From: Amycolatopsis sp. CA-126428
GTDB lineage: Bacteria; Actinomycetota; Actinomycetes; Mycobacteriales; Pseudonocardiaceae
DNA length: 64,000 bases
Direction: 5' to 3'
Assembly: GCF_002904335.1 (NCBI RefSeq)
Contig: NZ_PPHF01000165.1
Span: 124,001-188,000 of the forward strand
The notes below the pieces were generated by a model. The model ran no database searches. It was not told where the DNA came from and saw nothing but the letters and a program-made list of their open reading frames with translations. Shown here in pieces: positions 60,934 through 64,000 of this stretch. Within the stretch, counting starts at the first letter, position 1. The number at the start of each line of letters is the position of its first letter. The translations under genes and the position numbers were made by a program.

Positions 60934-61887
60934 TCAGTCGGCGCGGGGGACGTGCTTGCCGAGGAAGCTGATCAGGCTGGGCACCACCGTGCGGTTGAAC
61001 GGGTCGCCGTGCTTGCCGTGGGCGGTGTGCGCGACCGCCGGGTGGGCCGCGTCGATGTAGCGGCGGACGCCGGTGATGAACGAGTCCTCCGTGCCGCACC
61101 AGATGCCGTTGGCCACGCTCTTGGTCTCGTCGATGTGCCGCAGCGGGTCGAGGGCCGTCCAGTCCTGGATGCCGGTGAAGATGTGCCGCTTGGCCATCTC
61201 CGGCCACGACGTGATCAGCGCCGGGGCCAGCGTCGCGACGGCGGCGGGCGGCTGGCGCCGCTCGATCCGGCGGCGGGTGTACACCAGCGCGCCGAACCCG
61301 CCCATCGACATGCCCGTGCAGGCGAACGGCTGCCCGGCCGGGCCGGCGAAGCCGCGGGCCCGCAGCCACTGCGGGACCTCCTCCAGCAGCATGGCCAGCG
61401 GGTCGTCGCCGGGGTGCACCTGGTGCCAGTAGTTGTCGCCGCCGTCGACGGCCACGAAGCCGAACGCCGGGACCGCCTTGCGGGCGACGTCGCTGGCGAG
61501 CTGCTTGAGCGTGCCGGTGGGTACCGCGCTGCGGGCGTTGCCGTGCAGGCCGTGCAGCGCGAGCGACATCGGCAGCCCCTTGGGCGGGGTCTTCGACGGC
61601 AGGATGAACACCAGGTCGACCATCCGGCCGCGCGCGGCCGAGTAGACGCGCTCGACGCGCGTGCTGCCCAGCTGGGTCGTCGGGTTCGACGACGTCACGC
61701 CGACCGTCCGCTGCAGGGCCTGGCTGAACGGCAGCTTGCCGGTCGCGGTGCCGGCGGCCAGCCCGGTCACGGCCAGCCCGGACGCGCCCGCGATCAGCAC
61801 CGACCGGCGGCTGAGCCACCGCCGGGCCCCCTGGACCGCCTCGACGACCGCCCCGGCCGGTTCCGCGTCCCCGTTTTGCTCGTTCAC
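60934..61887 (-). CDS. Tat-type exported esterase (alpha/beta hydrolase)
   Basis: 317 residues from GTG 61887, preceded by GGAGACAGG; an upstream ATG in frame is less well placed. The N-terminus contains LSRRSVLIAGASGLAVTGLAAG, a twin-arginine signal. The nucleophile elbow is CTGMSMGGFGAL, and a late HGKHGDPFN may supply the histidine. It resembles secreted esterases related to the antigen 85/S-formylglutathione hydrolase group. Substrate unknown. Confidence 0.82.
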   Translation of the reverse strand: MNEQNGDAEPAGAVVEAVQGARRWLSRRSVLIAGASGLAVTGLAAGTATGKLPFSQALQRTVGVTSSNPTTQLGSTRVERVYSAARGRMVDLVFILPSKTPPKGLPMSLALHGLHGNARSAVPTGTLKQLASDVARKAVPAFGFVAVDGGDNYWHQVHPGDDPLAMLLEEVPQWLRARGFAGPAGQPFACTGMSMGGFGALVYTRRRIERRQPPAAVATLAPALITSWPEMAKRHIFTGIQDWTALDPLRHIDETKSVANGIWCGTEDSFITGVRRYIDAAHPAVAHTAHGKHGDPFNRTVVPSLISFLGKHVPRAD

Positions 61888-61965
61888 CCTGTCTCCATCC
61901 CCCTGCCCCCTCATCAAGGACGCCGCGCACCCGCTCCGCGTTCCCCGGCGTCCCCGTTCACCGGG

Positions 61966-62673
61966 TTATTCGTTCTCACCCTGCCCGGCGTTTCCGGTCC
62001 TCGCCCGCCAAGCCGCCCGCGCGGCCTCGGCCGAGCGCCCGGCCTCCTCCACAGTGTCCCCGAGACCCACCGCCATGGTGATCCCGAGGGGGATCAAAAT
62101 GTGGTCTATGCCCTGTTCACCGGGGCCGAAGTGCCCCGACACCTCCAGTGTGACGAATCCGTGCAGCGCACTCCAGAGCTGGGCGGCGGCCTGGTACTCG
62201 TCCGCCGGCCGGAACCGGCCGGCGGCGATGGCCCGCTCGGTCGCCCGGACGATGTGGGCGAACGCCTCCAGCCCCTCCTGAGCTGCTTCGCGGCCGGCCG
62301 CGGTGGTGAGGTCGGACAGCGTCGCCCGCTTGCCGCCGGGTGAGGTCTGGCCGAACGTCACCGCGAACAGCTGCGGCTGCTCGGCGACCGCCTGCCGGTA
62401 GGTGCGGGCCAGGCTGAAGATGTCCGCCACCGGGTCGCCGGTCTCCCCGACCCCGGCCAGCCACCCCGAAAGGCGCAGGTAGCCGGCCTGCGCGACCGCG
62501 TCGACCAGGGCGGCCATGCCGCCGAAGTGCGTGTAGACCGCCATCGTCGAGACCCCGACCTCCGCCGCCAGCTTGCGGGCCTGGAGAGCGTCGGGGCCGT
62601 TCTCGTCGAGCAACCGGATGGCGGCCTCGACGAGCCGAGTTTTGATTTCGGTCGCGCGCGGTTTGGGGCTCAT
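61966..62673 (-). CDS. TetR family regulator
   Basis: 235 residues. HTH: TEIKTRLVEAAIRLLDENGPDALQARKLAAEVGVSTMAVYTHFGG. The C-terminal domain matches the TetR_C WHG type (ATERAIAAGRFRP, AAQLWSALHGFVTLEVSGHF). It is divergent from the carotenoid oxygenase and two identical-pattern palindromes lie between them, so it very likely represses that gene and itself. Confidence 0.9.
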   Translation of the reverse strand: MSPKPRATEIKTRLVEAAIRLLDENGPDALQARKLAAEVGVSTMAVYTHFGGMAALVDAVAQAGYLRLSGWLAGVGETGDPVADIFSLARTYRQAVAEQPQLFAVTFGQTSPGGKRATLSDLTTAAGREAAQEGLEAFAHIVRATERAIAAGRFRPADEYQAAAQLWSALHGFVTLEVSGHFGPGEQGIDHILIPLGITMAVGLGDTVEEAGRSAEAARAAWRARTGNAGQGENE

Positions 62674-62688
62674 GCTTGCCAGTATCTC

Positions 62689-62724
62689 ATAACCCTGTTA
62701 TACCTGGTTCTATAACCGAGTTAT
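62689..62724. promoter_or_regulatory. twin TetR operators
   Basis: Two 13-base palindromes of the form ATAAC-N3-GTTAT: 62689-62701 and 62712-62724, starts 23 bases apart. They lie 15 bases upstream of the TetR start and 18 upstream of the oxygenase start. Confidence 0.75.
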
Positions 62725-62742
62725 GGAAGGCGTGAGGATCCC

Positions 62743-64000
62743 ATGGGCAACAAGTTCCTCGAAGGCAACTTCGCTCCGGTCAGCCAGGAGCACACGATCA
62801 CCGGGCTCGACGTCACCGGGCGCATCCCGGAGTTCCTCGACGGCCGGTACCTGCGCAACGGCCCGAACCCGCTCTCCGAGGTGGATCCGGCCGCCTACCA
62901 CTGGTTCATGGGCGACGGCATGGTCCACGGCGTGCGCCTGCGCGACGGGAAGGCCGAGTGGTACCGCAACCGGTGGGTCCGCAACCCCGCCGTCACGGCG
63001 GCGCTGAACGGCGAAGACACGAGCCGGTTCTGCGGGCTGGGCGCGCTCGGCGCGAACACCAACGTCATCGGCCACGCGGGCAAGACCCTCGCCCTGGTCG
63101 AGGCGGGTGCGCCGATCTACGAGCTGACCGACGAGCTCGACACCGCCGGCCGCTGCGACTTCGACGGCACGCTCCCCGGCGGCTACACCGCCCACCCCAA
63201 GCGCGACCCGTGTACCGGCGAGCTCCACGCCGTCTCGTACTTCTTCGGCATGGGGAACAAGGTCCAGTACTCGGTGATCGACGCGGCCGGCCGCGCCCGC
63301 CGCACGGTCGACGTCGAGGTCGCCGGGTCGCCGATGATGCACGACTTCTCGCTCACCGAGAAGCACGTCGTCTTCTACGACCTGCCGGTGACGTTCAACG
63401 CCGAGATGGCGGTCGCCGCCAGCGTGCCGGCCGCGCTGCGCACCCCGGCGAAGCTGGTGGTGTCGGCCATGGTCGGCAAGGTCCGCGTGCCGGACCCGGT
63501 CACCGCGATGATGGCCGGCAAGCTCGGCGCGAACGGCGGCCTGCCCTACCGCTGGAACCCGAAGTACCCGGCGCGGATCGGCGTGATGCCGCGCGAAGGC
63601 GGCAGCCGGGACGTCCGGTGGTTCGACGTCGAGCCGTGCTACGTCTTCCACCCGCTCAACGCCTACGACGACGGCGACAGCGTCGTGCTCGACGTCGTCC
63701 GCCACCCGAAGATGTTCGACCGCGGGCTGAACGGCCCCGACGAGGGCGGCCCGACGCTGGACCGCTGGACCGTGGACCTGGCCACCGGCAAGGTGCTGGA
63801 GGAGCGCCTCGACGACCGCGGCCAGGAGTTCCCGCGCGTGGACGAGCGCCTGGTCGGCCGCCGCCACCGCTACGGCTACGCGATGGCGGCCGACGGCGGC
63901 GCGGAGCCCGGTGGCTCGCTGTACAAGCACGACTTCCGCACCGGCGCGCGGGACGAGCGCGCGTTCGGTGCCGGCCGCCAGCCGGGCGAGTTCGTGTTCG
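62743..64000 (+). CDS. carotenoid cleavage oxygenase (3' partial)
   Basis: The first 419 codons of a gene that continues past the window. The RPE65/CCO fold is shown by NFAPVSQEHTITGLDVTGRIPEFLDGRYLRNGPNP, HWFMGDGMVHGVRLRDGKAEWYRNRWV, GYTAHPKRDP (first iron His), SPMMHDFSLTEKHVVFYD (second) and CYVFHPLNAYDDGD (third). These are non-haem iron enzymes that cleave carotenoid or stilbene double bonds with oxygen. ATG 62743 has GTGAGGATC upstream. Its regulator is the divergent TetR. Confidence 0.93.
   Translation, partial: MGNKFLEGNFAPVSQEHTITGLDVTGRIPEFLDGRYLRNGPNPLSEVDPAAYHWFMGDGMVHGVRLRDGKAEWYRNRWVRNPAVTAALNGEDTSRFCGLGALGANTNVIGHAGKTLALVEAGAPIYELTDELDTAGRCDFDGTLPGGYTAHPKRDPCTGELHAVSYFFGMGNKVQYSVIDAAGRARRTVDVEVAGSPMMHDFSLTEKHVVFYDLPVTFNAEMAVAASVPAALRTPAKLVVSAMVGKVRVPDPVTAMMAGKLGANGGLPYRWNPKYPARIGVMPREGGSRDVRWFDVEPCYVFHPLNAYDDGDSVVLDVVRHPKMFDRGLNGPDEGGPTLDRWTVDLATGKVLEERLDDRGQEFPRVDERLVGRRHRYGYAMAADGGAEPGGSLYKHDFRTGARDERAFGAGRQPGEFVF

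Overview
The window is very GC-rich, uses many GTG (and one TTG) starts, and carries a tig-clpP-clpX locus, a SARP regulator, DUF574-type methyltransferase, ROK/xylose genes and large GT39 glycosyltransferases. This points to a mycelial actinomycete; an Amycolatopsis-like member of the Pseudonocardiales is my best inference, not a proof. It reads as ordinary chromosome with one more unusual stretch at about 39-48 kb. I saw no rRNA, tRNA, integrase, transposase or CRISPR array.

Layout. 1-9.1 kb: a SpoIIE-type phosphatase (cut by the window edge), a PfpI-like protein, an operator-controlled operon (helix-turn-helix protein, alpha/beta hydrolase, DUF4180), a secreted Asp-box propeller, a DUF574 methyltransferase, and an aldo/keto reductase plus MFS pump divergent from a MarR regulator. 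9.5-16.8 kb: a tightly overlapping eight-gene operon of the ebo metabolite-traffic type, in which an inositol-phosphate synthase stands where other clusters carry EboD. 16.8-19.2 kb: xylose isomerase and its ROK repressor with a clear operator. 19.3-31.5 kb: a large secreted subtilase, a TetR-ABC exporter operon with three phased operators, an amidohydrolase, a GH92 mannosidase and small zinc-ligand proteins. 31.5-35.9 kb: a frameshifted DUF2127 gene, PP2C phosphatase, SARP regulator, Tat-type secreted protein, SnoaL-like protein and an odd membrane protein.

36-39 kb and 48.4-52.6 kb hold two related GT39 membrane glycosyltransferases. One is paired with a GT2-GtrA protein, the other with a histidine kinase that has no response regulator beside it. 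Both loci are preceded by TGTG repeats spaced exactly 11 bp apart, which suggests a shared response-regulator regulon. Between them (39-48 kb) lie an XRE-cupin-dCTP deaminase-like-ThiL-like operon, a possible nucleotide-signalling module (class III cyclase homologue, Crp-family regulator, 28-bp perfect palindrome, small membrane proteins), and an XRE regulator with a glycosyltransferase-like partner.

52.6-64 kb: a fatty-acid desaturase fused to its own reductase and ferredoxin, then trigger factor, clpP2 and clpX. Where clpP1 should lie there is only a 42-codon in-frame remnant joining a ClpP1-like N-terminus to its C-terminal end. The window ends with a MEDS/ATPase regulator, a Tat-type esterase, and a TetR gene divergent from a carotenoid oxygenase cut by the window end.

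A 46-bp perfect inverted repeat occurs three times (6440, 19232, 60869), each time exactly between two convergent genes, and is probably a family of bidirectional terminators.
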